This document shows positions 63,876 through 64,000 of a stretch of DNA of 64,000 nucleotides, in pieces. The notes below the pieces were generated by a model. The model saw only the letters and a program-made list of their open reading frames with translations. It was not told the origin of the DNA and searched no databases. The number at the start of each line of letters is the position of its first letter. The stretch's first letter is position 1. Position numbers and translations under genes: made by a program. This stretch comes from an uncultured Mesonia sp. (GTDB lineage: Bacteria; Bacteroidota; Bacteroidia; Flavobacteriales; Flavobacteriaceae), in the NCBI GenBank assembly GCA_947494545.1, contig CANLVH010000004.1, positions 117,281 to 181,280 of the forward strand, written 5' to 3'.

Positions 63876-64000
63876 ATGAATGCAAATCAATTAGAAGAAA
63901 GATTGATTCAGTTTGCCATAAAAGTCATTTTGATGACAAAAAAAATTGATCAATCTTTTGCAGCAGAACATTTAATTAAACAGTTGATCAGATCTGCTAC
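63876..64000 (+). CDS. Four-helix bundle protein (23S rRNA-IVP type), truncated by window edge
   Basis: The frame from the ATG at 63876 stays open to the window end: first residues MNANQLEERLIQFAIKVILM, then FAAEHLIKQLIRSAT. This is the usual start of four-helix-bundle proteins related to the 23S rRNA intervening-sequence family (ERLI.FA..V......P/.....HL..QL.RSATS). Such genes are frequent as solitary insertions in Bacteroidota; here it interrupts or ends the visible part of the paa operon. Confidence 0.75.
   Translation, partial: MNANQLEERLIQFAIKVILMTKKIDQSFAAEHLIKQLIRSA

Overview
The window is a contiguous piece of a chromosome from a member of the Bacteroidota, most likely family Flavobacteriaceae. 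The evidence is low GC (by eye about 35-37%), flavobacterial -7 promoter elements of the form TAnnTTTG, TonB-dependent receptors and OMP beta-barrel proteins with signal peptides ending in AQ, a SprB-type adhesin repeat relic, lipoproteins with an SSDDD-type leader, the GreB variant beginning MSRGFVKE, and a Bacteroidota-type paa cluster. I cannot name genus or species.

Layout. (1) 1-4500 looks like an accessory island: the C-terminal end of a helicase-like protein, a GIY-YIG nuclease, a HipA-like kinase, an unlisted 30-codon ORF and a DUF3037-like protein, all on + and tightly coupled. Then comes about 500 bp of relic, hairpin-rich DNA and a decayed SprB-repeat fragment. (2) 4.5-11.3 kb holds housekeeping and stress genes: SYLF protein, outer-membrane phospholipase A, an arsR-arsM arsenic pair, NDH-2, ferritin and an NADP-dependent oxidoreductase. 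(3) 11.5-21.9 kb is dominated by two giant proteins of unknown function (1365 and 1805 aa, - strand, one operon). They face a convergent LuxR-type regulator whose upstream region carries a long hairpin. (4) 22-36 kb: GNAT, AI-2E-family permease, P-type cation ATPase, secreted M28 peptidase, HdhA-like SDR, DsrE-like protein, a double-META lipoprotein, an SdiA-regulated-like protein, a probable copper TonB receptor with its small CNGKCYL partner, a TPMT-like methyltransferase and a rhodanese. (5) 36-56 kb is mostly core genes: GreB-like factor, SpoU methyltransferase, a second oxidoreductase paralogue, hemolysin III/PAQR, M1 peptidase, era, der, a large TonB-type outer membrane protein, a TPM-TPM-LemA-MerR-M23 run, alaS, a GSCFA protein and a second rhodanese. 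(6) 56-64 kb: DUF4230 protein, TetR regulator, Fic protein, then the phenylacetyl-CoA epoxidase operon paaE-A-B-C-D-G, which continues off the right edge behind a four-helix-bundle gene.

How the genes work together. The right end is an aerobic phenylacetate degradation operon. It has a clear promoter (TTTG-N20-TAGTTTTG) whose -7 element lies inside a perfect 12-bp-arm palindrome, probably the operator of the TetR gene encoded 1.1 kb upstream. The arsR/arsM pair is a small arsenic-methylation unit with its own palindrome. The copper receptor and its CxnCNGKC protein probably form a copper uptake or handling unit.

The most unusual signals are: (a) the giant two-gene module at 12.3-21.9 kb, which I cannot assign to any characterised system; (b) the helicase / GIY-YIG / HipA-like / micro-ORF / DUF3037-like cassette, a candidate defence or toxin-type system; (c) a dispersed 10-mer, TTCCGTAAAG, present 19 times by my count in 64 kb, in coding and noncoding DNA and in several reading frames, where chance predicts well under one. 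A second dispersed palindromic motif (TTCCGCGRAAG) occurs five times. These look like genome-wide DNA-level signals rather than gene features.
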